Positions 50,066 through 61,491 of a DNA stretch of 64,000 nt are shown here, one piece after another (position 1 is the stretch's first letter; each line of letters starts with the position of its first letter). Made by a program: the position numbers and the translations under genes. The stretch is from Pochonia chlamydosporia 170 (Eukaryota > Ascomycota > Sordariomycetes > Hypocreales > Clavicipitaceae): the NCBI RefSeq assembly GCF_001653235.2, contig NC_035792.1, positions 3,658,001 through 3,722,000 of the forward strand, given 5' to 3'. Below the pieces are notes generated by a model that was not told the origin of the DNA, ran no database searches, and saw only the letters and a program-made list of their open reading frames with translations.

Positions 50066-50264
50066 GTTGTTGATGAGGATGGATATAGATGTCTTGGAGT
50101 TGGCTACCATAGATGGTGTGGGTTAGATGTGACAGCGGTGCAAAAAGTGGTATCATATTAGAACAAGATACACAAATACTAGACCAAGCACAAATACTCG
50201 CTAACAAAGTACATTCCAAACTTTGAAATCAAACATGCCAACCATCACATTTTCAACTTCCACA

Positions 50265-52230
50265 TCACGCCGCCACCTCAGTCTTAGCAGCCCTCGACCC
50301 TCTCATTGCATCCTTCAACGTATGCGGATTCTCAATTGCAGCAAACGCAGCCTCCCTCTTACTCTTCTTACCAGACTCCCAGGTCTCATCCCGATCATTC
50401 AACTCACTCTCCGCAGAGCTGATACTGCTCACACTCCTATTCATAACGACATTAATCATACGACCCTCTCTCTTCTTAGTGGCACGCTGATTCTCCTTCA
50501 ACTTCTGCAGCTCCTCTTCCTCCCAGTGCATAGCAATGACACCCATGTTGGGGAAGTTCCTCTCCAGAAACTCCTTGAGCTTCGGCAGAATAGACTTATC
50601 GGGTCGGTATGTTCCCGAGTCATTGTCAATAACAAGCTGATAGTACGCCGGGTTAGGAGGGGGCGAATCCTCAGGAGGACCCCCGGAAAGAGGCTCCTTA
50701 GGATGCGTCTTCACTTTGGGATCAGGGTCATCCGAAGCGACAGGTCGTTCGAGTCGGCGTATAAAGAATTCGCCAGAGCAGGCGATATACGTCTCGACAT
50801 TAGAGTGCATAGTGTGCTTACTCAGGAGATCGATGCCAAATTCCTTACCCGTCTCTGTGAATCTAAATAGTCCGTCCAGCGTGAGGACATAGGTGAACAG
50901 GCGGCCGCCTTCATCAAAGTGAGCGAGCCGGAGCAGAGCCATGGTAGCCGCGTCGGAGCACGGCTCGAAGTCGCCCCATTCCGTGGATTGATCATAGTTG
51001 TACACGCGGTTGTGCTGCTTGTGTAATGCCATGTTGAGAACCTTGCCGCGAATACCTTTGGACGAGAACATGGAGCCGATAATGGGTCTGAACTCGACAT
51101 ATCGATGGTACAGCTCGGGTGGTACCGGGCCTTGCAGCTGCATTTCGTTGGCTTGGAAGCTACACAGCTCGTTAGTATCAGGATCTTCATACGTCGGTGG
51201 AATCAGGCGCATACTCGTATTTTTGGCTCTTCTTCTCTTCGGCCCTGCCCGAACTCTCAGGTTGACTCGGTCCTCCATCCTGATCATGCTCCTCATCCTT
51301 ATTCACCTTGGTCCCTGCAAGTCTCCCAATCATAGGACTAAAATGCTTCGTCCACATGGTCGGACCAACCGTATACATTTGCGCATACGGAGGGTCCGAT
51401 TTGCCCAGGACCTCAATACTAATACAGAGCCGTGGAGCTAAATGCGTATCAGAGTATATCAAGCTCGCTATGCCTTTGACCAGGAAAGCTCGCTTGCTCA
51501 TCATCCGCTTCTTGCCTTCAAACTCCTTGCCCGGCGGAGGGATGCCCTCCCACTCTTCATAAACCTGAGGTACCTTGATTGTGACGTTTCCGAGCCGATC
51601 ATCATGGTCGGCGGCGTCCTCATCGTAAAGCCGGCACTTGAGTGTGAAGCCCGATCTGGGGACATTCGCGACTACCCACTCTTCGTTCCATTCTGGCTCT
51701 GTCGTTTTTCGAATTGTTCGTGTGCGATGGACCAGGTCTGGATCCTCCTTATGTCTCTTCGGATTGGACGCCTTGAGCGTTGCCGTCAGGAAGGGGTCAG
51801 AAGATGCAGTGCTCAAGTCAGCTGGTGCCAAGTTGGCGGCGGAACGAAATGTAAATCGCAAGGTGTAGCCTGGAGGTGCATCAGGCAGAGGAGTTTTGTC
51901 GAAACCTCCTGGCGGCTTCTTGCTTTTGATGGCGTTTTTCAGACCAGTGCTCGTCTTTGGTAAGGGCTTGTGAGACGAATTGCCACCGTTTTGCTGCGCT
52001 TGCGAATTGTCGGCGCGGGGTGCATCCTGTTCAGTCGGGTTTGCGTCGCCTGAATTGGATGGTTGAGTAGTGTCAGGCTTGTTGTGAGGCGGTTCATCAA
52101 TGTTGACGTCGTTTTCGTTTCCGTTTTCGTTTTCTAGGCCAGGTCCCGGTTGGGTGATTTCAGGCTTCGTCTGATCATGGCCGTTGACGCCGTTTGTCGC
52201 GGGAGCCGAATTTGTGGTGACAGTCGCCAT
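50265..52230 (-). CDS. C2-domain protein of unknown function (636 aa)
   Basis: Exons 51215-52230 and 50265-51159 (55-bp intron, GTATGC ... GTGTAG with the perfect branch TACTAACG); splicing gives SQKYDFQANEMQLQGP at the junction. Residues 1-110 are a low-complexity Asn/Gln/Pro/Asp-rich tail. A C2-type lipid/Ca2+-binding domain covers about 120-230: YTLRFTFRSAANLAPADLSTAS (strand 1-loop 1), SDPFLTATL, TEPEWNEEWVV, CRLYDEDAADHDDRLGNV; the aspartates of the two Ca2+ loops are largely present. The C-terminal half, with GRLFTYVLTLDGLFRFTETGKEFGIDLLSKHTMHS (in part) and YIACSGEFFIRRLERPV, is a conserved-looking fungal block without a named domain. Peripheral membrane association is likely, the role unknown. 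Confidence 0.87.
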
Positions 52231-53347
52231 TTGCAGTAGCGTTTGAAGCTTGGCCGCGAAGCCAAGACTTTAGGGGAGTATCGTCTCGAGCTTAATTGAG
52301 CGGTCGCAAGTGTCGTGCTTGGTGATATTACGACGGTGGAGTGGATGTCGTGATGCAATCAATCCAGAGCATTCAGCAGCGGACAACGATGAGAAAACAA
52401 CTTGACGAGAAAAATCAGTCCATAAGGTGAGCCATTGGCCAACGTCTTTATGCAGGCTGATCTCGGCGAGTTTTTGGTACGCGTCTGCAGTTGATGACCA
52501 TCGACAGGAAGAAACGTAAACCCAACGTCGTATGCAGGCGACACAAGGTAGAGAAAATGTGAAAGAGAAAACAATTGCGCGATGGCGATTTCAACATCGC
52601 TTACGGAGGACCACGCCCTGTCACCTCAAATTTCCTTCTCGGCTATCATCCGCGACCGAATGTCCCACGATACACCACATGCTTGTAGATGCCATCGTCC
52701 AATGCAGAAGACGGCGTCAATAAGTGACGTCAAGCTGCACATTGTGGGTGCCGAAGAGCCGGGATCAGCGCCCCAAACCTGGTAATGTGCCTCTAATAAT
52801 ACCAGCAACCCGCCAGAACGAGAGGAGAGTTTCCATCTCGTGGTCTGGACTCTGGGGCCAGGGTCGATGGCTGGACGGGCCAATTGCAGTAGTTCGTGGA
52901 GACATTTGGACCGGACTTTGACGATTTGGGGATGCGAAATGGTCAAACCCAAGACTCAAGATGCTGGTAAATTGGGCCAACAAGGGCTGACGACCCACTG
53001 ACGCCATTCTGCCAGTAGAAGCGGGTATTAAATGAACCAGACTTGACATTTGAAGATTTTGATGGGAAAGTTCAGCCTTGAATCTGCATCAAGCGACTGC
53101 CAAACATCTTTGCTTGAGTGGCGCTGATCCATGTTTGTTGGAGTTGAGCGTCATTCCATCACAATGTGCCTTCACAGAACCAAAGTCAACAACTTGCTCG
53201 TGATATTCGCATCAATATCAAATTCATCCACTTCATCAAACTGACATGCCGAATTAATCTACCTCAATCTCCAAACCCATACTTGACAGACATTCTTTTC
53301 ATACCCCCAAATGTTGCCATCTCACATCTCCACCAGCACAGCCCAAC
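52231..53347. other. Intergenic region
   Basis: About 1.1 kb holding the promoter of the minus-strand C2 gene and the 3' UTR of the PhoD gene. Open frames under about 110 codons only; no gene supported. Confidence 0.45.
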
Positions 53348-55812
53348 TCATACTTCTTTCTTCTTATCCATACTCTCCAGGTACATCTTCGGAAACCCAA
53401 TAACCTGCCATTTTCCAGTATCCGTATTCAGCGTCAAGTTAGTGTGCTTGACCTCACCACCCTTGAGCGCACCACTCTCAACTCTTCCACCTGCAATAGG
53501 TCTATCTATCTTGTTGCCGCCAGCAGCAACGGTAAAGTTGGCCAGCGGGAGATCCCAGCCGTTGCGAAAATTGACAGTGGGAGATCCTAATACAAAAAGT
53601 TGAGTCAGTACAATACAATCAAAGTTTCGTGTTCCTCAAGATGTCCTCAAAAGAAAGCAAGGCAAAACCTACCGTAGTACTGGGCCGTGGTCTTCTCCGG
53701 AGTAACAGTCAAGTGGAAATATCCTCGATAATAACCCTCCTGCCAGCCAAGTTCCTCGTTACGGCGGAGAAAAGCGCGGGCACTGTTACCAGCAACAGGT
53801 TCGATAGGTCCCTGGTGTCCGCCAGAGCTGACTGCCGTGCCGGCGAATTCAACTCCAATGGCTCCATTCCCAGTTGCCTTGTCGTATGGCTTCGTGCCTA
53901 GCCATGCAAGATCCGAGGCCTATGTGATGCTCATTAGTCTTGTACCTCATGTGTCGAGGGAACCTATGAGTATTGTACTCACCCAGTTCTGGTGCGTGTC
54001 TCCAGCCAGGAAGATGTTGTTGTCAATTTTGTTGTCATACAGATGTTCCAGAGTCCTGTTGCGGTTTGCAATATATCCCTGTGATACCGTAAGTCAGTCA
54101 TTACCAAAAAGCAAGGAGTCAACACCACCACACGACTTACATCCCAGGAATCGCCGTCCAGCCCAAACTTGTCATCCTGGTATATGCGTGAAAAGATAAT
54201 CTGGTTACCAATGATGCGCCACCTTGCACCACGCTTCTTGGACTGGCTGAGTGTTCGATAAAACCAGCTCTCCTGACGAGGTCCCATCAAAGACCGGCTG
54301 GCATCATCGGAAATCTTGGTAATGTAGTTCTTATTCCAGTCTGCCAAGGGTCAGCGCCTCCGTTTTACCAAGATACCATGTGATACGATATGCTTACTGA
54401 GGTTGGTGATACTACGGTCGTAGTTTCGGGTGTCAAGAATGACAAGATCCAGCAGCTTGCCCATCTGGAAGTTTCTCCAGACTCTCAGGCCATCGTCAAG
54501 ATCGGCTTGACTACAGCAGGCCATATTAGTCGATCAACAACTCAACATTGCGGACATCGCACAAGGCTGGCAAACTCACCGAATGGGCATCCACTCAAAG
54601 TACGATCGAACAGCATGAGCCTTGCGAGTTTCAACAGTAATCTTAAACCCAGACTTGAGGAACGAGTCCTCAGTGTTGTTAAGCTCACTGAATCCGTCCT
54701 TCCAGCCATTGTTGGCAAACTCTACGCGGCATGTCAGTCCACGTACTTTCACTATCCTCTCTCAAACCCGACTCACCGTGATCATCCCAAGTCGTAATCC
54801 AAGGGTGGTTCTGGGCAAGAAGCTGCAAATCAGGGTCGGTTCGGTACTATTTTCGTGTAAGCAACACATCCTCTCGCCTGCCACACCGCAATCAGCACGT
54901 ACCTGTCCATGTCGGGTCCTGTAGTCACCAAGTGTCCAAAGAATACGAGGGGGCTTCATAACACGCCCGCCCGGCCTTGCATGCTCATATATGTAGTCAC
55001 CAAGATGGATGACATAGTCGTGCTTATCCTTTCTAGCAGCGTTTCCATAGGCATTGAAGTGACCATTGCCTGTAGAACTGATTAGCTTTTCGTCTCTCAC
55101 CGGTTGCCAGTAAGAGCGCTATCACTCACGGTAGTCGGCGCACGCAAATACAGCAAAGCTCAATTTAGACACAGCGTCATCCTTGCCAGGCGCCGTCTTG
55201 GTACGTCCAACAGGACTCTTGTTGGTAGATCCGCACACATTAAACTGGTAAAAGTACGAAGTCAACGGCTTCAGACCCTTGGCCTCAACCTAAAATAAAA
55301 AGAGCTATTAGCACTTCTTCTCGGCTCTTATGAAGAAACCAGCGTCTCACCTTGACAGTGTAGTCAATATCAGACGTTGTATATGCCTTGCCACTAGCAA
55401 CAACCTTTCGGTCCTTACTATCAGGCTTTTCGGCCTTGAAGACCTGCCACTCAAGACAGATGGGGTTAGGATCAGCCTTGATATACTTCTCCCTCTCGTG
55501 GCTATACAGAGGAGCAGTGCCATCAACCGTCACTTCACTCTGGCTGGAGTCATTTGACGGGGCAACACGGGTCCAGAGAATAACACTCTCAGACCAAGGA
55601 TCACCTGAGGCAATGCCATGAGTGAAATGCAGCTCCGAAGGCTTATATTCCACATTGTCACGCTTCCATGATCGACGCTCAACAAGACCAACGTCAATCC
55701 CTAGGCGTTCATGACGCTTGGAAGGACTGTCATAGTTGAGGTTACCGTCAAAGCTGGCAGTAGCCGTACTGACCAGCACACTGGCGGCGTAAAGGAAAAG
55801 TTGAGACCTCAT
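53348..55812 (-). CDS. phoD: PhoD-type secreted alkaline phosphatase/phosphodiesterase
   Basis: Metallophosphatase of the PhoD family. Ten exons: 55351-55812, 55130-55289, 54903-55069, 54777-54846, 54580-54721, 54398-54510, 54141-54340, 53983-54078, 53673-53919 and 53348-53586; nine introns of 55-86 bp, all with GT-AG borders and continuous frame (631 aa). A signal peptide MRSQLFLYAASVLVSTATA starts the protein. The PhoD N-terminal domain follows (LHFTHGIASGDPWSESVILWTRV), then the metal-site motifs: FACADYRNGHFNAY, HLGDYIYE, TTWDDHEFANNGWKDG, WMPIRQADL, ILDTRNYDRS, MGPRQESWFYRTL, WRIIGNQIIFS and LAGDTHQNW. Acquired by splicing, the D-H-E and D-T-H motifs are intact, so activity is expected. 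Likely role: phosphate release outside the cell or in the wall, usually under phosphate control (not visible in sequence). The most intron-dense gene of the window. Confidence 0.95.
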
Positions 55813-56434
55813 GACGTCTGTATGGTGTAAAATTTACAACCAAAAGATACGCCTCACCTCTGTCTTCTTCAGAACAGCTATCACAGCAAAGGGAAGGAGG
55901 CATACTTATATTCTGTCTCGGTTCTCGGCTTCGCCGTCCATCACGGACTCTTCCTTCTTCTTGAATCCTCTCCACATCTCGTCAGAATTATTCCACATGG
56001 CACCTACCACCCAACAGAATCCTCACAATAGGGTCACGTTCGTCGTAGTTTGCACGGGCCAAGAACTGTCTGCTTCGGCTAACACGTTCTGTGCAAGCGA
56101 TCCCCAATAATACCTCCCTTAACCGAGACCAAGAGTCGGTCACCATTGAGGTGTTTCAAGGATATATTGAATGGCTAGGTTGGGGTAGTTCTGTCGCCGC
56201 TGTTTCTTCCTTGGCGAGACAGGCATGTACGAACCATGAAGCACCATCCACATGGTGGTCTAGTTCTCAAGACTTTTTTTACCATAGCTCAACCAGGGCA
56301 AATCAGAACCTGCATGTTAGTCAGAAATCACTCACTTTCACAGACATCTGAGTTCAAAAAGGGAAAGATGTTTCGGCAAACAAATGACGTGAAGTAAAAA
56401 ATGCCGAATCTCCGGGGTCGAGACCCCAGAATCC

Positions 56435-56450
56435 AGACTGTATACAGTCT
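56435..56450. repeat. Perfect 16-bp palindrome at the element boundary
   Basis: AGACTGTATACAGTCT, centred on TATA, spans the left junction of the inverted-repeat element. It may be two transposon ends head to head around duplicated TA, or an excision footprint. Confidence 0.7.
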
Positions 56451-56563
56451 GTCGTCAAAAGTATTTGCCTACGTCACGTATACACTAACACTCGTCTATG
56501 TCCCATTGAATACAAGGCGATATGCAATACCGTCAGTTGGTTGAATACTTTTGACCCCAATTG
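56445..56563. mobile_element. Tc1/mariner-type MITE-like element (119 bp)
   Basis: Flanked by TA on both sides (56443-56444 and 56564-56565). The left end reads CAGTCTGTCGTCAAAAGTAT and the right end, on the other strand, CAATTGGGGTCAAAAGTATT; the shared GTCAAAAGTATT core at the same distance from each end is typical of Tc1/mariner inverted repeats. The interior (about 70 bp) has no coding capacity. Its ends are related to those of the element at 32798-32885, suggesting one family of non-autonomous copies. Confidence 0.62.
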
Positions 56564-58073
56564 TACATATCATATCGGAACCAACACACGAAGCGAAATG
56601 CATGCAGACAATATATTAGGACCACCCAATCTTTTACCATCCAGCACAGCCACTCACCCATCAGTAGAGTTCATATGACAGCTCAACATCCCATAAAAGC
56701 AACACTGCTTCAACCACTGTCGCAGAATAGGGTCAACTTGCAGCTGGCACGGGACATGTCTCATCTGCAACATGTCCAGCTGTGAACGCTGTAAGAAGGG
56801 ATCGACAGGAACACGGTAAGCCGTGCACGCCACATTATCCTCAATTGGTTACGGGCATTAAATTGCACGGGGTCAGTGTTACTGCGACTGTAACCCCAGG
56901 TTTGGTCTTATCTTTTGCTGCTCCAGATAAATGAGTGTGGGGAGAGTGATGGACGAAAGTTACAACTACCGCGCGGAGACGTAGCCCTCCCAAGGGGGCT
57001 ATGCAGCATCATCCGATTATACAAGGGTAGTTCATCGTTGGTTTTTACCATTTCTAATTCATAATTTAATGTCATTCATTGGTCCGGTTAAGGCGGTTGG
57101 TGACTATTCCTCGCTTTGTCGAGCCGAATTTCGGTTTTCGGGACCGTTCCGGCCGAGCTGTATTTGCAGAATGACGGGCGAATGCCTTCTACTGCCTACG
57201 TACTTATGTATTTTGACGAAGACCGCTCAGATTTACATAGCAGAGTTCAATTTCATAGCCAACTTGGATTTGAGGAGGCTTGAACTCTGTTGAGGGTTAG
57301 GGTTGGATGCGTGTTGTAAATGGAAGGTAGCTCTTGAGAATTCGACCCCTCTGCATATTGAAACCTCCTTTGATAGCTAAAGATTGCTGGTCATGGGTTG
57401 AGGTATGTAACATAGTATAAATAGGCGTGTTAATGCCAAGCCATCTCGGCTCATACAAAGATTTGAGTATTGGTAATGCCGTGGCCATCGTCATCCATGG
57501 TCGGGTCACATGAGGCATGGATTGTTTGTTGGATTCAACACGTGAGTCAGTCATTGAGTCTCATTGTCAAAATAGGCATGTTTCGTTTCTTAACGTTTAT
57601 GTCACGGCCGAACCTCTCTCCGCGCTGACTGCCTCTCATGGGTGAGGCCTTGGGTAGGTCAAGCATATGTTTTTGACATGCAGTAGATTCGAATTACCAG
57701 CATCCGTTTCGCTCAACGAACAAGAGGCCCTGTTTTTAAGTCCATAACTGTTACAGGGATGTTGCCAGTACTCGTGGGAGTCGTTGTTCTCATTTAATTT
57801 CCGCTATAAACCTACTCATTACGCCCATTCGAATGCGTCTGTCTGGTACTAAACGACATCCTATCAATGTGACCACAATCTACAACAATTCTCCTCGCCA
57901 AGAACCCATGTGCGACATACTTCATTCGTCGGACCGATAATTTGACACTGGCTTGTAGCAACAATGAGCTCTCATAATAATAAACAAGTAGGTGTACTGG
58001 AATCCTTCGAATCAAGAGCATGGGCCGCCATCCGTAATCTCGGCCAATGACAAAAAAAGCTTCGCCGACCGAA

Positions 58074-59135
58074 CTACTCTTTGGAACGAAACTTGAACGA
58101 ACTTCTTAGATACTTCTCGACCGTCGGGGATATTGGTTTGTCCGCTACTTGTTGGTCGGCTCTTGTGGTTGCCCTCTTGACCTTCTTCTTGCTCACTGGG
58201 CTGCTCTCGGAACCGCCACTGCGCAGCAATGGAGATTTGTCCTGTATAATTTGAGGCTTGCATCGTGTAGGGGTTAAGAATAAGCATTCCGATTTGCGTT
58301 TCCCAATACCCCCAGTGTGAGGCCTTTCACTTTTGTATTTTTGGCTTGGTGTCGACCCCGATTTCGAAGGCACTGTTCTTGGTACTGGGATATCACCACA
58401 GCCTGACTTGGGGGAATTGAGGCCAACGGCCAGTCTTTCAACAAACCCTCTCGCACTGGAGCCTTTTGGCCTCCAGGCTAGGTCTGAAATGGGATGGAGA
58501 TTTTGCGGCGCTCTCAGCGCAATTTGAAATTTGTTGCCAGAGATTTTCTTTGTTGGGCCGTACTGCACCGCATGCTTCAGCAAGTGTTGTTTCTCCTTTT
58601 CGCTGCAAAGGGGGCTTCTGAATACATCGCCAGAGAATTCACTCGGATCTTTCAGGATCAGGATGCGCTCGAGAATCATCTGTGCAGCTGTGTCGCTGCT
58701 CATCGTCAGATCACCTTCCAGATCAAAGTCGGAGTATATTGCAGTTTGACGTAGCACATATCGCTGCCTTGCTTTGATAAGGGCCGTAACGAGGTCTCGA
58801 GCCATGGCAGGTTGGATGTGAATATTCGAATTATTCTCGCCAAGAGTGGCTATGGTGTTCCAGAAAGGTAAAGGCCCGTCTGCATCTAACACTGGCCATT
58901 GATCGATGCACGCCAAGAGTGTTCTGAAGATGTAATTGGTTACATCCGAGGCGATGTTGTTTCGCGAGTCGTTTGGGCACAGTTCTTGCAGCAGGACCTG
59001 ATCTTCGAGTTTGTTTCCCAGAATTGTGTCGGTGCTGGCAAAATAGAAGCCACGGAGCTTTGAGCGAATGCGATCTTCTGTTTCTTTTCGCAGAGCGGTG
59101 GTATCGCGGATATCGTCTCGGAATGGGTCATCCAT
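58074..59135 (-). CDS. Unrecognised protein (353 aa)
   Basis: A single-exon minus-strand gene starting at the ATG at 59135 (MDDPFRDDIRDTTALRKETEDRI). I do not recognise the family. The first ~210 residues look folded and mostly helical (TNYIFRTLLACIDQWPVL, MARDLVTALIKARQRYVLRQTAIYSDF, ERILILKDPSEF), and end with a CSEKEKQHLLKHAVQYG helix. The last ~140 residues are basic, Ser/Pro/Lys-rich and probably disordered, with possible nuclear signals (KKKVKR and GKRKSE) and TP/SP sites, as in chromatin- or cell-cycle-associated proteins. No signal peptide or membrane segment. The 300 bp between it and the aminotransferase gene fit separate transcripts on the same strand. Codon use and length make it a convincing gene. 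Confidence 0.75.
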   Translation of the reverse strand: MDDPFRDDIRDTTALRKETEDRIRSKLRGFYFASTDTILGNKLEDQVLLQELCPNDSRNNIASDVTNYIFRTLLACIDQWPVLDADGPLPFWNTIATLGENNSNIHIQPAMARDLVTALIKARQRYVLRQTAIYSDFDLEGDLTMSSDTAAQMILERILILKDPSEFSGDVFRSPLCSEKEKQHLLKHAVQYGPTKKISGNKFQIALRAPQNLHPISDLAWRPKGSSARGFVERLAVGLNSPKSGCGDIPVPRTVPSKSGSTPSQKYKSERPHTGGIGKRKSECLFLTPTRCKPQIIQDKSPLLRSGGSESSPVSKKKVKRATTRADQQVADKPISPTVEKYLRSSFKFRSKE

Positions 59136-59435
59136 CGTCACAGTCTAAAAAGCATCAGAGGACATCCCGTGTACATCAGCTTGTGTTTATTCATTCATAA
59201 CATACGAGATATATATACCCCAATGTTGACATGGATTCAAAGGAAGAAGAAAAAAGAAGATGGATTTGTCGGTGGTATTGTTTTACGCTGTGTTTCTCGT
59301 AAATAAACAAATACGTTGACGTCCGGTTGGCAGCTGGCTGACACTTGCCATCTGATCTCCCAACCGTCAGTCACAACTTCCCATAGCAACAGGTCAACAC
59401 TCGCGCCTTGCACCTCTACCACAATTCTTCATTCC
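59136..59435. other. Short intergenic region
   Basis: 300 bp holding the promoter of the 353-aa gene and the 3' UTR of the aminotransferase; no gene seen. Confidence 0.45.
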
Positions 59436-60810
59436 TCAATTGTTCAAAAATTTCTCCAACAGAGGCAGACCTTCCCGGAGCACATCAGGATCCCCAAGAG
59501 GAAACCTAAGGTATCCCTTGAAGTCACTGGTTCCTTCTTCTCGGAAACAAAACCCGCAAGGAACCACTAACAAGCCCTGTTCCTTCACAATCTGTAGCCC
59601 AACCTCATAGTCGTCAACGGGTTGGCCATCATCGTCGAAGATCTGGATAAAGCCTGTGCCTCCCCCTTGGGGTTTGGTCCATCGACATCGTTTATTCCGT
59701 CGCACAAAGTCATCCAGCACAGTGATACTCTCTTTACACAGCTCTAAATTACGCTTCAGAAGATTTGGGCACACGTCACGACTAAGCGCATACGCGGCAA
59801 CGCTATCGTCGAGCTGCGAGACTGAAATTGTGGTATAATCTCTAGCAACGAGAATTTTACGCAGTAGCGTAGCGTTTCGAGATACGACCCAGCCTACCCG
59901 CACTCCAGGGAGCCCATATGCTTTAGATAGAGATCCCGTCGACACGGAGTTGTCATATCCCAAGGATACGACTGGTGGAGGAGCAGGATCTTCCGTATGA
60001 AACAGTGGAGTGAAGACTTCGTCACAAAAGACGGCAATGTTAGACTTCTTAGCTACATCGACAACCTTCTCAAGGAAGTTCCTGGAAAGAATTGTTCCAA
60101 TCGGATTGTTCGGGTTGCTTGTACTGAGTTAGCTATGGCAATCAATACAGTAGAAATAGATGCTTACTTCAAGATGATTGCCTTCGTATTTGGTCTAATC
60201 ATTCCCGCCAACTTGTTCACATCGGGCAGCCAATTCTGAGCCTCTTCCATGGCCCAAAGTGTAATGTCCACCCCATGATGTCTCGGCAACAGATAGAGCT
60301 GGCCATATGAAGGATACTGGCAAATTATATGATCCCCTTTCTTGCACAACGTTTGTAGAACCAGATAATTGGCCAAGATGGACCCAGGTGTGATGATTAC
60401 ATTATCTGCTGTAAGTGGTGTTTCAGGAGTTGAATGCATCTCGGCAATGCGCGACCGCAGTTTAGTTGAGCCTTCAAACGGGCCATAATCGAGCTTGAGA
60501 TGACGGTCAAATGCTTCTGTACCGGGCGTGGCAGAGAGTTGGCAAAGTTCATTGATTGAAAGAGTCTTGGAGCAGGAAGCTGCAGTTCGTTAGAAGTGTT
60601 TGTAGAGTAGTTCGTCAAGTAGCATACCATGAAACGCAACTTTGCAATTTGGCTGCAGAAGTGTAAGTAGCTAGTCATGTGTCCTTGTTCTGTAGATTAC
60701 CGCAACTCACACTCTGTTCTCGAACTAATTCCTGTCAGCTTGTAAAACGGGTTCGGAAGAATAGGCAACTCACTCCAATTATCAAGAGGAAAATCTTTAA
60801 TGTTGTCCAT
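59436..60810 (-). CDS. PLP-dependent class I/II aminotransferase with micro-exons
   Basis: Fold-type I aminotransferase of a fungal group related to capreomycidine synthase/histidinol-phosphate type enzymes. Five exons: 60774-60810 (37 nt), 60711-60724 (14 nt), 60628-60652 (25 nt), 60168-60579 and 59436-60117; introns 48-58 bp, each GT-AG. The sum is 1170 nt, 389 aa, in frame. The joined N-terminus MDNIKDFPLDNWIREQSPNC fits the W-x-x-E start of the family, whereas keeping either small exon out breaks the frame. Cofactor motifs: NNPNNPIG at 163-170, DEVF with Asp195 (contact to the pyridine N), and the Schiff-base Lys228 in SLSKAYG; LRFPLG near the C-terminus is the carboxylate Arg. Substrate unknown; no cluster partners adjacent. 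The model is manual and the micro-exons need transcript proof. Confidence 0.85.
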
Positions 60811-61491
60811 TATAATAACCTGTAAAGTTAAGCAGGAAGTAATAAGGTTTTACGTCAACAAGTGTGTAATTGGAACATGTGTTGCCGTGAAGGTGTTCAT
60901 CTTTATAAGCCGGCACTTGCACAATGTGGCGTTGCTACTCATCTGCCAAGTCTCAATCGCGCCTTTGAATTGACAACGCCATCATCATGGAACAGCGGGG
61001 TCGCGGCTTGAATCGGATATTGCTGAACACATGGGTTAGCTCACTTACAGAGCTTAGGAATCATTTTGTGTAACTTTGTTCTAGTTTCTGCATGTGCTTT
61101 GGTTTCCTATGTAAATGCTGAACAGTCATTGTAACTTACAAACGATGGTCAAAAAATATTGTGATTCTTTTCAAAACCTGAAGAACAGCACAGGGAGGGC
61201 TGAGTATCTATGGTGCCATGCTACATGTATTCGATCATTCAAGGGGCCGCAAACTGTACATTTTACTAGGTGAATGTGATCCTGCCAACGGATATAAGTG
61301 ATCAGAATTACTGCACTCTTAGAGCGAGGGTTTTGGGTTGATAGACACACTAGTGTAAACTAGATTGTAGGAATATACAATGCATGCGCAACAAATTGTA
61401 TAAGAATAACCCAGCTTTGGCAGATTCTGAACATAAATATCTCCTCATAGGCTTCAGCCAATATAAACCTTCCCAAAGCAATATCTGGGCC
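60811..61491. other. Upstream region of the aminotransferase gene
   Basis: About 680 bp between the aminotransferase start (minus) and the ArgRS 3' end (minus). AT-rich; no gene seen. Confidence 0.45.

Larger units (their letters stand above)
55813..58073. other. Intergenic region containing a Tc1/mariner-like element
   Basis: 2.26 kb between the PhoD 5' end and the 3' end of the 353-aa gene. It contains the inverted-repeat element at 56445-56563 and the adjoining palindrome (listed separately). Other open frames are short and unrecognised. Confidence 0.45.

Noticed and set aside
58074..61491. Secondary-metabolite cluster around the aminotransferase
   Set aside because: Neighbours are an unknown protein and arginyl-tRNA synthetase; no backbone enzyme, oxidase or pathway regulator lies near.
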